Shown in pieces: positions 1 through 8,431 of a DNA stretch of 13,298 nucleotides. The DNA is from Lachnospiraceae bacterium (lineage in GTDB: Bacteria; Bacillota; Clostridia; Lachnospirales; Lachnospiraceae), in the NCBI GenBank assembly GCA_017443685.1, contig JAFSYD010000055.1:1-13298 (forward strand), read 5' to 3'. Under the pieces are notes generated by a model that did not search any database, had not been told where the DNA came from, and worked only from the letters and a program-made list of their open reading frames with translations. Numbering within the stretch: the stretch's first letter is position 1; each line of letters begins with the position of its first letter. Position numbers and translations under genes: made by a program.

Positions 1-750
1 AAAAAAGGCTTTCTCAATAATATCTGCAATTAAATGGGATACTTGATTCAGCGAATCATTATCGCCCACCGATGAACGAATATCTTCTTTGATCACATCG
101 AAAGAAAAACTATTCGACTCATTTAAAAGAAGATCCACGCAGTTATGAATTTTGCTATTTGAAACACCGGGATACTTCTCTTTCAGGATATTCTCTATCC
201 GATGTTCCAATTCTACCAACTTAAGAACCGGTGAATCTTTAACAAGATTCTTATATTCATTTCCTCTTTGAATCACCCATGCTTTTTTTTGATAAAATGC
301 AGCATCCGGAACACAACTAAAATCCATGTATGATTCCACCATCGGATAGTTTATATATAGCTGACCGACATCCGTCACATTATCAAATAACGATAGCAAT
401 CGATTGATTTTATATTCGCTGAAATTCGGATCATGACGCTCATAGTCAAACACCAAAAAGATATTCGTATAATCTCTTTTATACTGTGTTGGTTTGTTGT
501 CTGCGTTTCGAGAAAGAACATAGGGCAAATCAATATCTACTTGTTCCAGCGGCTCTGAATACTCCTTGATTAATTGGTCATAAAGCATATAGATATTCGT
601 TCTGTAAATCCAAATATTATCCCTTTTAATATTTATTTCCGGAAAGGCTTTCAATAATGAAAAAAACAATAATTTTTTTTCATGGCTTCCCTCTACAACT
701 AACAATGTTTTTGATCTTTCCCGCTCCGATGTTCTATAGTTATTCAACAT
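1..750 (-). CDS. TOPRIM-like partner protein of the AAA ATPase (partial, C-terminus off window)
   Basis: An open frame of 250 codons runs from ATG at 750 to the window edge without a stop, so the C-terminus is missing. I read it directly on the reverse strand. Near the N-terminus TLLVVEGSHEKK (residues 15-26) resembles the first TOPRIM strand with its catalytic glutamate (E20). NIFLVFDYERHDP (96-108) supplies a hydrophobic strand followed by an acidic D102-x-E104 pair, the usual position of the TOPRIM DxD. LYINYPMVESYMDF (131-144) resembles the conserved strand after it in RloB-like and DUF4435-like proteins. The family therefore is probably a metal-dependent nuclease-type TOPRIM fold, as in OLD, RloB or AriB; that part is inference. 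The start overlaps the ATPase stop by 11 bases and has a GGAG ribosome site about 9 bases upstream, so the two are translated together. The gene is AT-rich like the ATPase and unlike the rest of the window. The exact family is not settled. Confidence 0.72.
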   Translation of the reverse strand, partial: MLNNYRTSERERSKTLLVVEGSHEKKLLFFSLLKAFPEINIKRDNIWIYRTNIYMLYDQLIKEYSEPLEQVDIDLPYVLSRNADNKPTQYKRDYTNIFLVFDYERHDPNFSEYKINRLLSLFDNVTDVGQLYINYPMVESYMDFSCVPDAAFYQKKAWVIQRGNEYKNLVKDSPVLKLVELEHRIENILKEKYPGVSNSKIHNCVDLLLNESNSFSFDVIKEDIRSSVGDNDSLNQVSHLIADIIEKAFF

Positions 751-1879
751 CCACAAACTCTCCACTTATATACATTTTTTCGAGATTATGTGCTTCTCGG
801 ATATCCCTTGATGTTGCATGTAACAACGTAGTCAATTGTCCGGATACCGAAAGAATAGCAACACAATCCGGTCTGACAAGTCGATTCGTCATCAGGTTCG
901 TATTATGTGATGTAATAACCACCTGTGTCGAAGGATATTCTCGCTTTATGAAAGAAAAAAGCTTTTCAGCCATTTCATAATGGTAAAGCGCATCAAACTC
1001 ATCTAAATATAAAAACGAGGGCGCTTTCTCCCACATAAAAATATTACGATAGAGCTCAACTGCGGAAATGGTGCCACTGGAAGCCGTTGAATAAAAAGGA
1101 ACCAACCTATCATGCTTAAAATACATCTCATGAGTTCCATCAGGAAGCTTCCTCACAACCAATTTGCATTTCACCCCCATCTGATTCAAATATGCTTCAA
1201 ATGTTCTTAACAACTCCTTATCATCATACAGATATCTGCACATCTCAGCATATGAACCTTTTCCAAGCGGGTTACTCTTAGCAACTCCTCGAACCATCTT
1301 CATATGAACTACATAATCCGAAAGATCCAATAAATGGGACATATTCGACAAAGCAAGATTTTCTATAATCCAACGTAAAAAAGGAAGCCTGGTCTCCTCT
1401 TCATTATTCAGATAGTTGTTCCAAAACCTGTTATAATTTATTGCCCCCTCTTCCAAATAGTTAAGTCCATCAAATCGGGCTGTTTTTCTTTCAAAATCAA
1501 TGTAAAATACCCTGTTTTTATTATATGACATACTTTCATCCAGTAACTGCCCCGTCGTATCCTTGGTGTATTCATAAATCAACTCATTGCCGCCAAATTC
1601 GAACAAATAAAGAAAATGAACATCTGAGTTCACTGAATCCGCATTCAACAAAAATCTTGTTTTCGGTTGAATGGCACTTCCAAGAACGTTCTGTATATCA
1701 AGGATTGCTTTTCCAAGATTTGTTTTACCGGTAGAATTTTTCCCATAAATGAGCATTTTTGTTATGATCTCATTTTCCAAACACTCTCCGCAATAGTCAT
1801 AGTTTCCGATATCCGTAAAATCAATTGTAATTTTCCCCTTAAAAGTTCGGTAATTTCTGATCTCAACTTTTTTTAACAT
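740..1879 (-). CDS. AAA_15/ABC-class ATPase, candidate defence ATPase
   Basis: A 379-residue SMC/ABC-like ATPase of the AAA_15 type. It opens with the usual strand KVEIRNYRTFKG, then a Walker A GKNSTGKT (residues 46-53), a signature-like STASSGT (264-270), Walker B FLYLDEFD (289-296, D293/E294) and an H-loop VITSHNT with H325. The middle (about 75-250) is a helical insert without a long Rad50-type coiled coil or zinc hook. The length fits RloA/AriA-type ATPases. These usually act as sensors or regulators of a linked effector, here the overlapping TOPRIM-like gene; that role is inference. ATG at 1879 has an AAAAGGAAA ribosome site at suitable spacing and sits about 37 bases from the predicted transcription start. 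A small Cys pair (C30, C33) lies just before Walker A. Composition is strongly AT-rich compared with the kinase gene 114 bases upstream, suggesting horizontal acquisition. It could instead belong to an unnamed ATPase/nuclease family. Confidence 0.85.
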   Translation of the reverse strand: MLKKVEIRNYRTFKGKITIDFTDIGNYDYCGECLENEIITKMLIYGKNSTGKTNLGKAILDIQNVLGSAIQPKTRFLLNADSVNSDVHFLYLFEFGGNELIYEYTKDTTGQLLDESMSYNKNRVFYIDFERKTARFDGLNYLEEGAINYNRFWNNYLNNEEETRLPFLRWIIENLALSNMSHLLDLSDYVVHMKMVRGVAKSNPLGKGSYAEMCRYLYDDKELLRTFEAYLNQMGVKCKLVVRKLPDGTHEMYFKHDRLVPFYSTASSGTISAVELYRNIFMWEKAPSFLYLDEFDALYHYEMAEKLFSFIKREYPSTQVVITSHNTNLMTNRLVRPDCVAILSVSGQLTTLLHATSRDIREAHNLEKMYISGEFVDVE

Positions 1880-1922
1880 TTACCATTTCCTTTTCTTTTT
1901 AAACCAGGATAACCTCCAATAT

Positions 1923-1931
1923 ATTGTATCA
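1923..1931 (-). promoter_or_regulatory. extended -10 promoter for the ATPase/TOPRIM module
   Basis: On the minus strand the sequence TGATACAAT gives an extended -10 element (TG-N-TACAAT) about 44 bases upstream of the ATPase ATG. No good -35 hexamer is present at 16-18 bases, which is acceptable for an extended -10. It gives the module its own promoter, separate from the kinase gene upstream. No strong intrinsic terminator separates them, so readthrough could also contribute. Confidence 0.45.
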
Positions 1932-1993
1932 TATCACCTCTTAGCGCGAAAGCACATCATCATAATATCCACAATAATTTTATGATTCAAGGG

Positions 1994-4900
1994 TCAAAAG
2001 CCTGTTCCCACGGCAAGCACCGCATCCCGGTCGAGCCGGCGGACAGCGGTACTTAACTTATCATATGCCGCCTTTTGCGCATCCGACAACGCGTATTCGG
2101 ACAGCATTGCAAGGATGTCGCCGGCGCCGTCGTAATCAAATGCTTCCACAAGCTCGCGGACGCCCGTGACCGCCGCGGCAAATTCCTCTTCTCCGATGAC
2201 GTCCGCCCCTTCCCGCAAAACAACATCCGACGACTCACCCTTCCGGCCATTCTCCGGCATACCGCCGCTTCTATTGCCCACGGTCTCCTCCGGCGAGCCA
2301 CCGGACTCTCCGGGCTTTTCATCCCCTGCCTCAAGTGCTGCGGCAAGAGCCTCCCCGAGTGACCGGTAGTCCTTAAGCAGCTGTCCGGTCTTCGCATTGA
2401 TCTCTTCCGCATTCTGCGCGTCCCCGCAGCTTTCCAGATATGCCGCCTGTTCCGATAAGTCTTTTGCACCGATGATGCGGGCGGAGCTTTTTAAGGCGTG
2501 CACGCGGATTGTATAATTCTTCCAGTCCTCCGCGGCGGCATCCGCTTCAATCATAGCGGGAACCGTCTTTGCACCGAGCACGAAATCACCCACCGTCTCG
2601 CGAAGGATCGCCTCCTCCATGCAGTTTGCAAGTGCCTCCTTTACATCAAGGCCGCCGATCCCCGACAATGCCGAAAGGAACGGACTGTCCGCATACCGAC
2701 CGCTTACGGCTGTCGCGTCAAAGCCGTCCGCCCCGGCCTTCGCGGATGACGCGCCTCCGACACCCCCTCCGGCTCCGGACGAACCGTCATCCTCAGATAC
2801 CGCGATCACCTTCTCTTTCGGCAGGTAGTTAAGCAGCATCTTCTCCAGCTTCTTCCCGTTCACCGGCTTAGACAGGTAATCGTCAAAGCCTGCCTCCAAA
2901 AACCGTTCGCGCGCTCCCGCCACCGCGTCCGCGGTCAGCATAATGACCGGCGTCTTGCGGTTCAGATCGTTGCACAGGCATAAGTTCTGCATCCGTTTCA
3001 ACGTCTCGATCCCGTCCATTTCCGGCATCCGCTGGTCTAAAAAGATCATGTCGTACCGCTTCTTATCCACGAGCGCAAGCGCTTCCATGCCGCTTTCCGC
3101 CGTATCGATGGCAACCTGCGTCTCCCTTAACAGCCCACGGAAAACCGTCAGGTTCATTCGCGTATCGTCCACAACCAGAATGCGGGCGGACGGCGCGTGA
3201 AAGGCCTCCCGGTAATTCTCCGCCGTCTCAAGCGATCTCTCGTACATCTCGGTAAAATTCCCGATCGGCTCGGTGCTCCTGACCTCCTGCGCCACGGTAA
3301 AATAGAACCGCGAACCGACGCCGTAGGTGCTTTCCACCTTAAGCTCGCTTCCCATCATCGCAAGAATGGACGTTACGATATTCATGCCGAGCCCCGTGCC
3401 CTCGATCCCGTGGTTCTTCGCCTCGTCGATCCGTTCATAGGCGTTAAACAGATGCGGAATATCCTCTTCCTTTATTCCGATCCCGGTATCCGTCACCGAA
3501 AAGGAAATCCCGACCCGCTCATCATCCTGCCACTCGTTCTTTACATCCAGCGTCACCGTTCCTTCCCTCGTGTACTTGACCGCATTTGTCAGGATGTTTA
3601 ACACACACTGCTTTAAGCGCGTATCATCCCCGAACAGAAGATGCGGGATGTCCTCTTCGACATTCACCTCCAGCTTCAGCCGCTTTTCATCGGCGCGGAC
3701 CGCCGTCATATTCACAAGGTCATTTAAGAGCGAAGCAAGGTCATATTCGACCGGCACAAGCTCCATCTTCCCCGCCTCGATCCGCGAGGAGTCCAAAAGA
3801 TCATTGATCAGCGAAAGCAGCGTCCGCCCGGAGTTCTGGATGTCCAGCGCATACCGCCGGATGTCTTTGTCCTTCGACTCCCTTAAGATCATTTCGTCAA
3901 ATCCCAAAACCGCGTTGATCGGCGTGCGGATCTCATGGGAGATGCTGGATAAGAACATGGATTTCGCTTTGTTCGCCTCCTTCGCTTCATACAGGGCATC
4001 CTGCAGCTCCCCGGAGGTCGCCGAGAGAAAGGTCAAAAGCCTATGTACCAAAGGCACGCTCCGGTTCGTCCGGTACGGGCATGCGCGGCAGAAATCCTGC
4101 GCCGCCGTCGAGTCCTCCTGCCTGTCCCCTTCCCGCAGCGCAAGAGCTGCCAGAGTGCTTGCCAGCTCCCCGCCGCCCTCCGCGTCAAAGAGAATCTCCC
4201 CGTTCCCGTGCAGCACCAGCATTTCCGGAGCCGCCGCCCGGTACATATCACGTTCGATCGCGACATCCTCTTTCAGCAGGACGCTGCGGTTCATACACGC
4301 GGAAGTCAGGAGTGCCTGCGTCTGAAATTCCAGAAACTCCTCCGCCCGGATGCTGCTTTCGGTAAAAATCTCATCCGGATTGCCATAGGAGAGACGAAGC
4401 ACGTCCCCCTCGAATACCGGCGAGGAAAAGGCCAGCGCACTCGCATCCCCCTCCACCTTGAAGCCGAGCCTGGCCAGGTAACGGCTGCCCCGCTTGATTG
4501 CAAACGGAAATTCACAGACATTTTCCGACACCAGCTGGTCGGGGCGCAGGCCGAGGTATTTCTTGTAAATATAGGAAGCAGGCTGCCCGTCAATCCGCTT
4601 TACGACCCGGTCGCCCTCCATCTCGTCGATCCGCATCGGCTTCCCGATCGGTGTCCATCCGAAATTATAGGACGAAAGCGCGTGCAGATCCTCTCCTTTA
4701 AAGACCACGTTGACAAAGCCCCGCGGCAGCAGCTGCGGTTTCCCGTCTTTCACGTAGAAGACATAGCCGGTAAGCTGTCTGTTGCTGTCAGGATTGCGCA
4801 CCCAGAAATCCGCCCCTATGTAGCGGGCCATACGCTGCATCACAGCCGCAGTCGCGCCGAAAAAGGGAATACTGCCGTTTGCCGCCGTCGCCATCGCAAG

Positions 4901-5356
4901 ATAGCTCTCCGTCGCTATCTCGTAACCTGCTGCCAGAAGCAGCACCGCCTTCGCGTCCTTCTCTTCGGAAAGCAGCTGTCCCATATAGCCGCCCGCTACG
5001 AACTCGCTCTGTGTGCTGCAGTCAAAGGCGTGCACGCAAAGTGTGCTTTGCTCGAACATCATAAGGTTTATGATAACGTCCGGCAGCCCCCGTTTTGCGC
5101 AGCCCATCTCATCGAAGATCTCCTCGAAGGTAAAGGTCTCGTGATTGATGTTCGTCATACCGGCAACAACTGCCTTCGGCATGGCCTTTTGCACTGTCCG
5201 GAGCACGCCCTCGATAAACTTCGGATCCCACGCTTCGATATAGACCTGCGCCAGCACGCTTTCGGCGTTCCGATACGCGTCCGACGCTGCCGCTTTTTTC
5301 AGATTTTTAACGATCTCGATCGGATTTTTACAATTGAGCTGTTTTTGTGTGATCAT
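1994..5356 (-). CDS. FIST-domain hybrid sensor histidine kinase with receiver and HPt domains
   Basis: A 1120-residue soluble multi-domain kinase with no membrane segment. Residues about 30-380 match the FIST N/C sensor layout (SVLAQVYIEAW, VVAGMTN), a domain thought to bind small ligands. A CxxC (C423, C426) follows. The HisKA H-box SISHEIRTPIN has phospho-acceptor H474. The ATPase domain shows the N-box (N587, N591), DTGIGI (623-628) and GTGLG (653-657). The receiver has D730/D731, phospho-acceptor D774 in FLDQRMPEMDG and K830. A glycine/alanine/serine linker (about 857-876) leads to an HPt domain with HALKSSARIIGA, H953. A second Gly/Glu/Ser-rich linker (about 1011-1046) precedes a helical tail (1051-1120) containing EAFDYDGAGDIL. 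This is a complete phosphorelay H-D-H in one chain, without a DNA-binding output; the final response regulator is not in the window. The start has AAAGGAGAA 7 bases upstream. It follows the MFS gene by 34 bases and is probably cotranscribed with it. The ligand is unknown. Confidence 0.93.
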   Translation of the reverse strand: MITQKQLNCKNPIEIVKNLKKAAASDAYRNAESVLAQVYIEAWDPKFIEGVLRTVQKAMPKAVVAGMTNINHETFTFEEIFDEMGCAKRGLPDVIINLMMFEQSTLCVHAFDCSTQSEFVAGGYMGQLLSEEKDAKAVLLLAAGYEIATESYLAMATAANGSIPFFGATAAVMQRMARYIGADFWVRNPDSNRQLTGYVFYVKDGKPQLLPRGFVNVVFKGEDLHALSSYNFGWTPIGKPMRIDEMEGDRVVKRIDGQPASYIYKKYLGLRPDQLVSENVCEFPFAIKRGSRYLARLGFKVEGDASALAFSSPVFEGDVLRLSYGNPDEIFTESSIRAEEFLEFQTQALLTSACMNRSVLLKEDVAIERDMYRAAAPEMLVLHGNGEILFDAEGGGELASTLAALALREGDRQEDSTAAQDFCRACPYRTNRSVPLVHRLLTFLSATSGELQDALYEAKEANKAKSMFLSSISHEIRTPINAVLGFDEMILRESKDKDIRRYALDIQNSGRTLLSLINDLLDSSRIEAGKMELVPVEYDLASLLNDLVNMTAVRADEKRLKLEVNVEEDIPHLLFGDDTRLKQCVLNILTNAVKYTREGTVTLDVKNEWQDDERVGISFSVTDTGIGIKEEDIPHLFNAYERIDEAKNHGIEGTGLGMNIVTSILAMMGSELKVESTYGVGSRFYFTVAQEVRSTEPIGNFTEMYERSLETAENYREAFHAPSARILVVDDTRMNLTVFRGLLRETQVAIDTAESGMEALALVDKKRYDMIFLDQRMPEMDGIETLKRMQNLCLCNDLNRKTPVIMLTADAVAGARERFLEAGFDDYLSKPVNGKKLEKMLLNYLPKEKVIAVSEDDGSSGAGGGVGGASSAKAGADGFDATAVSGRYADSPFLSALSGIGGLDVKEALANCMEEAILRETVGDFVLGAKTVPAMIEADAAAEDWKNYTIRVHALKSSARIIGAKDLSEQAAYLESCGDAQNAEEINAKTGQLLKDYRSLGEALAAALEAGDEKPGESGGSPEETVGNRSGGMPENGRKGESSDVVLREGADVIGEEEFAAAVTGVRELVEAFDYDGAGDILAMLSEYALSDAQKAAYDKLSTAVRRLDRDAVLAVGTGF

Positions 5357-5390
5357 CGGTGTTCTCCTTTTACAAAAATGGTGTGCCCCC

Positions 5391-6575
5391 TCATGCCTTG
5401 CGCTTCGTCGTGCCCTTCCTTTGAGTTATCGCCAGTATGGTAAAAAGCAGCGCACCCGCTATCGTCAGAACCTCGCAGAAACGCAGCATTGCGGGCAGCC
5501 CTAAGGTATCCTGTATCATCCCGCCGGCCAGGTTGCCGATCGTAGAGCCTAAGCCCGTCGTCATCACCGCGATCATCGTCTGCCCCTGCATCCCGTGCTC
5601 GAGCGCAAGCGCCTCATGCACGTAATAGGTGATGGACGCCGTGAAAATGCCGTAGCTTAAGCCCTGTAACGCCATGCCGAAAAACAGAACGCCGGGCGAC
5701 GGCGCCATACAGATGATAATGTTCCTTGCAACATAAGCGAGCGATGCGAAAAGCAGGATGTGCATCGTCGGTATCCGTCTTTTTAACACGGGAACAAGCG
5801 CCATAAACGGCAGCTCCGACGCGGCCATACAGAACACCCCGATGCCGTACATCGACGTGGTACCGCCGAGGCTTTCCACAATATTGATAAGGTAAGTACC
5901 GAGAGACGTTGCCGCCGCGAAGCTTAAGGTAAAAGCAAACAGCGTTATCATGTAGACCTTATAGTGCTTTACAAACGCCGGCATCGAAAGCTGCTCCTGC
6001 CCCGCGCCGGTCGCCTTCGCTTCCGCGTCGGGCATCGAGAATAATGTCAAAAACAAAAGCACGGTCGAACCGGCGTGCATAAACGCGAGCACCGTCGGAT
6101 CAATGCGCTCGATCAGTAGTCCCAATACCACCGCCGTCGTCGCATAGGAAACCGAACCCAGGCCCCGTGCCAGACCGAAGTTAACACTTAATCCGTCAGT
6201 CAGATAATTCATACAGATCGTAGTAAGAAGCGGCACGTTGACCCCCATCAGATTGCCGAGCGCGATAAACAACAGCATCAGCACCGCCTGAGGAAACGGC
6301 AGCCAGATCATCGCCGCCCAGAGTGCGATCATCAAAGAATAGCTTATGACGATCATTTTTTTGATCGTAAGCCCCTTTGTTTTCCCCACGAGGCCGGTAA
6401 AAAACGGCGTCGTAACGATCGTCATTGCGCAGTTGATCCCGCTCGTTAAGCCGATCATCGTGTTCGACATCCCCCGGTAGCGTAAGAACACCGCGATATA
6501 TCCGTACACGCAGCAATACGACAGCCAGAAAAAGATGTGCAATAGACTGTACTTCAGCTGTAAATGTTTTGGCAT
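5391..6575 (-). CDS. MFS transporter, MFS_1-like/LacY-type
   Basis: A 394-residue integral membrane protein with about 12 hydrophobic segments in two halves, separated by a hydrophilic loop near residues 182-205 (rich in Ala, Glu, Gln). The N-terminus with YGYIAVFLRYRGMSNTMIG and the second-half stretch from GIGVFCM to ASELPFM resemble the MFS_1-like group, which includes LacY-like sugar and nucleoside proton symporters. The substrate cannot be read from sequence. The start codon overlaps the glycosyltransferase stop (TGATG), so translation is probably coupled; only a weak GGGG ribosome site precedes it. The short basic C-terminus (QRKGTTKRKA) is cytoplasmic. Sitting between a glycosyltransferase and a sensor kinase, it might move a sugar or a signal related to both; that is inference. 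Confidence 0.9.
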   Translation of the reverse strand: MPKHLQLKYSLLHIFFWLSYCCVYGYIAVFLRYRGMSNTMIGLTSGINCAMTIVTTPFFTGLVGKTKGLTIKKMIVISYSLMIALWAAMIWLPFPQAVLMLLFIALGNLMGVNVPLLTTICMNYLTDGLSVNFGLARGLGSVSYATTAVVLGLLIERIDPTVLAFMHAGSTVLLFLTLFSMPDAEAKATGAGQEQLSMPAFVKHYKVYMITLFAFTLSFAAATSLGTYLINIVESLGGTTSMYGIGVFCMAASELPFMALVPVLKRRIPTMHILLFASLAYVARNIIICMAPSPGVLFFGMALQGLSYGIFTASITYYVHEALALEHGMQGQTMIAVMTTGLGSTIGNLAGGMIQDTLGLPAMLRFCEVLTIAGALLFTILAITQRKGTTKRKA

Positions 6576-7591
6576 CAGTTAAACCCCATAAATTTTTGCG
6601 CGATATGATAAAAATGAACCGACATCTTCCGCCCTGCCTTACCGGGCAGGTTCATTGCCGCGCCTAAGATGCCATACCGCAGATGATGCCAGGTGCGTTT
6701 GTCCTTTTTCTTGATATAGGCCCACAGATCCTTTACCTTCTGCAGATTCTCGGGATCCTCGGAGACATAGCCGATCGTCGTCGAGATCACCGTGATCATT
6801 TCCAGATACGCGAACATATACTCCCTTAAGTGGCGCTCCTCGATCTCCCAGAGGTCGAAGGCATCCACCATCAGATAGTTCACGCGAAGCTGCTGGTCGA
6901 TACGTTTTACCATAGTCTGTTCCGCGACCGACTGCCCTTCCCTGCCGATGTAATAGCGGTAGAAGTCCACGTTCAGGTAGTAGATCTTTTTCACGTGAGG
7001 AAGCGGCACGTAGACGAAGAGGTTGTCCACATAAAAGGTATGCTTCGGCAGCTTTAAGCCCGAAGCGCGGAGCATTTCGGTCCGGTAGGTAACGGAGTGC
7101 ATCAGGATTGAGAACCCCTTGATGTTGCGCTTCATATCCTCCCATCCGATCACCTTGTCCGTGGGAAAAAGCGGCGTGTAAAACATCGTCCGCTGGTGAT
7201 TCTCCGACACCTTCTCATAGACGTAATTCGTCAGGAGCATATCAATCTGCTCCCCCTCGGAAAGGAGACGCTTCAAGGTCGCGATCACTTCCATGTAGGC
7301 GTCATGATCCACCCAGTCATCCGAATCAACCACCTTAAAGTACTGCCCCACTGCCTCGCGAAGCCCGGTATTGACCGCCTCGCCGTGTCCGCCGTTTTCC
7401 TGGTGCACCGCCCGGATGATACCGGGATGCTCCTTTTCGAGCCGGTCCGCGATCGCGGCCGTCTCATCGGTCGAACCGTCGTCCACCAGAATGATCTCCA
7501 CGTCTTCGCCGCCGGGGAGAAGAGAATTCACGCATTTTTCCATGTAGTCCTGCGAATTGTAGCAGGGGATTGCAAAAGAAATCAGTTTCAT
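6575..7591 (-). CDS. glycosyltransferase family 2
   Basis: A 338-residue GT-A fold glycosyltransferase. The N-terminus has the classical LISFAIPCYNSQDYMEKCV, the nucleotide-binding ILVDDGSTDET (about residues 34-44) and the metal-binding acidic motif VVDSDDWVD with D89, D91 and D92. It would transfer a sugar from an NDP-sugar to a surface glycan, teichoic or exopolysaccharide acceptor; donor and acceptor are unknown. No membrane segment is obvious. The frame can be extended three codons to a TTG at 7600, but AGAAAGG would then lie too close, whereas it is about 10 bases from the ATG at 7591, so I chose that. It is separated from the methyltransferase upstream by 76 bases that hold no convincing terminator, and overlaps the MFS gene downstream. 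Confidence 0.92.
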   Translation of the reverse strand: MKLISFAIPCYNSQDYMEKCVNSLLPGGEDVEIILVDDGSTDETAAIADRLEKEHPGIIRAVHQENGGHGEAVNTGLREAVGQYFKVVDSDDWVDHDAYMEVIATLKRLLSEGEQIDMLLTNYVYEKVSENHQRTMFYTPLFPTDKVIGWEDMKRNIKGFSILMHSVTYRTEMLRASGLKLPKHTFYVDNLFVYVPLPHVKKIYYLNVDFYRYYIGREGQSVAEQTMVKRIDQQLRVNYLMVDAFDLWEIEERHLREYMFAYLEMITVISTTIGYVSEDPENLQKVKDLWAYIKKKDKRTWHHLRYGILGAAMNLPGKAGRKMSVHFYHIAQKFMGFN

Positions 7592-7667
7592 AAAAATCAA
7601 GCCTTTCTGTTATATTATGATGTGAGGGGCAAAAGGAGCTTCACATTATTTTGTTCCCGTCGGCGGA

Positions 7668-8405
7668 TCATTTGTTCACCTGCGCGGTAAAAAAGATACG
7701 CTCGGTGTCATTTTGCACCGCCCCGCCGGTCTGTGCATCCGTCACGGAAAGAACGCCAAATCCGTTCTTTTCCAAAAGAGCCGTTATCTCCTCCGCCTCG
7801 TACGCCCGCTGGGTGTGCGTCTCGGCATAACGGGCGTAGCGTCCGTCCTCCTGCCGCAAAAACAACGTCAGATCATACTCGTTGATTGCCGTATCAACAT
7901 CAAAGGAATTCTCCCATATATAGCTCCCGCGGTCCGCGTTTTCCGCGAAAACACGATCCGCGAGCAGCTCTTCGTAGACATACCGTGTCTTGATATCGAA
8001 CATCAAAAGCCCGCCCGGATCGAGGTAATTTGCCGCCAGTGCAAACGTCCGGTCGATCGCGGCGTCGGTTAAAAGATAATTCAACGAGTCGCAGACGCAG
8101 ACGATCGCAGCTACCGTACCGTATAATTCGAAGGAGCGCATATCCTGACAAAGGTAAAGGATTCCCTCATCCGACGCCCTCCCGGCAACCGCCAGCATCT
8201 CCGGCGACGCATCCACACCGATCATATCATATCCCGCACGTGCAAGCCTTCTTGTCATCTGTCCGGTTCCGCAGGCAAGGTCAAGTACCAAAGCCCCCTC
8301 GGCCACCCCATGTGTGCGCAGGGTATCGGTAATACTCAAAGCCCATGCGTCGTACGGCACATCCTCCATAAATGTATCATATACTTCGGCAAATTCTTCG
8401 TACAT
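7668..8405 (-). CDS. class I SAM-dependent methyltransferase, YqeM-like
   Basis: A 245-residue Rossmann-type methyltransferase. It starts MYEEFAEVYDTFMEDVPYDAW, wording typical of the Firmicute YqeM-like family. Motif I VLDLACGTGQM lies at residues 40-50, the acidic SAM ribose-binding motif GVDAS at 63-67, and the later CVCDSLNYLL near 103-112. The methyl acceptor is unknown for this family as far as I know, and the C-terminal half is beta-rich as usual. The frame extends upstream to a GTG at 8420, but AAGGA placed 7 bases before the ATG at 8405 decides for the shorter form; the GTG has no ribosome site. It lies 26 bases after the hydrolase stop and so belongs to the recJ operon. Confidence 0.9.
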   Translation of the reverse strand: MYEEFAEVYDTFMEDVPYDAWALSITDTLRTHGVAEGALVLDLACGTGQMTRRLARAGYDMIGVDASPEMLAVAGRASDEGILYLCQDMRSFELYGTVAAIVCVCDSLNYLLTDAAIDRTFALAANYLDPGGLLMFDIKTRYVYEELLADRVFAENADRGSYIWENSFDVDTAINEYDLTLFLRQEDGRYARYAETHTQRAYEAEEITALLEKNGFGVLSVTDAQTGGAVQNDTERIFFTAQVNK

Positions 8406-8431
8406 CGCTCTTTCCTTCACTGGGACCGTTC

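Noticed and set aside
657..980. A 107-codon plus-strand frame across the ATPase/TOPRIM junction.
   Set aside because: Both minus-strand genes here are supported by motifs and ribosome sites; this frame is a shadow.
1940..1993. AT-rich hairpin after the kinase stop (CATAA with TTATG arms).
   Set aside because: The weak stem has a mismatch and no U tract, so it is not a convincing terminator.
4043..5443. A 466-codon open frame on the plus strand, opposite the hybrid kinase.
   Set aside because: It is antisense to a gene with all kinase motifs, is Arg/His/Pro-rich with no recognisable domain, and arises from GC-rich codon bias.
7601..7667. Possible promoter or terminator between the methyltransferase and the glycosyltransferase.
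   Set aside because: CATAATATAAC has no matching -35, and the only stem (GTGA with TCAC) is short and interrupted, so neither is supported.
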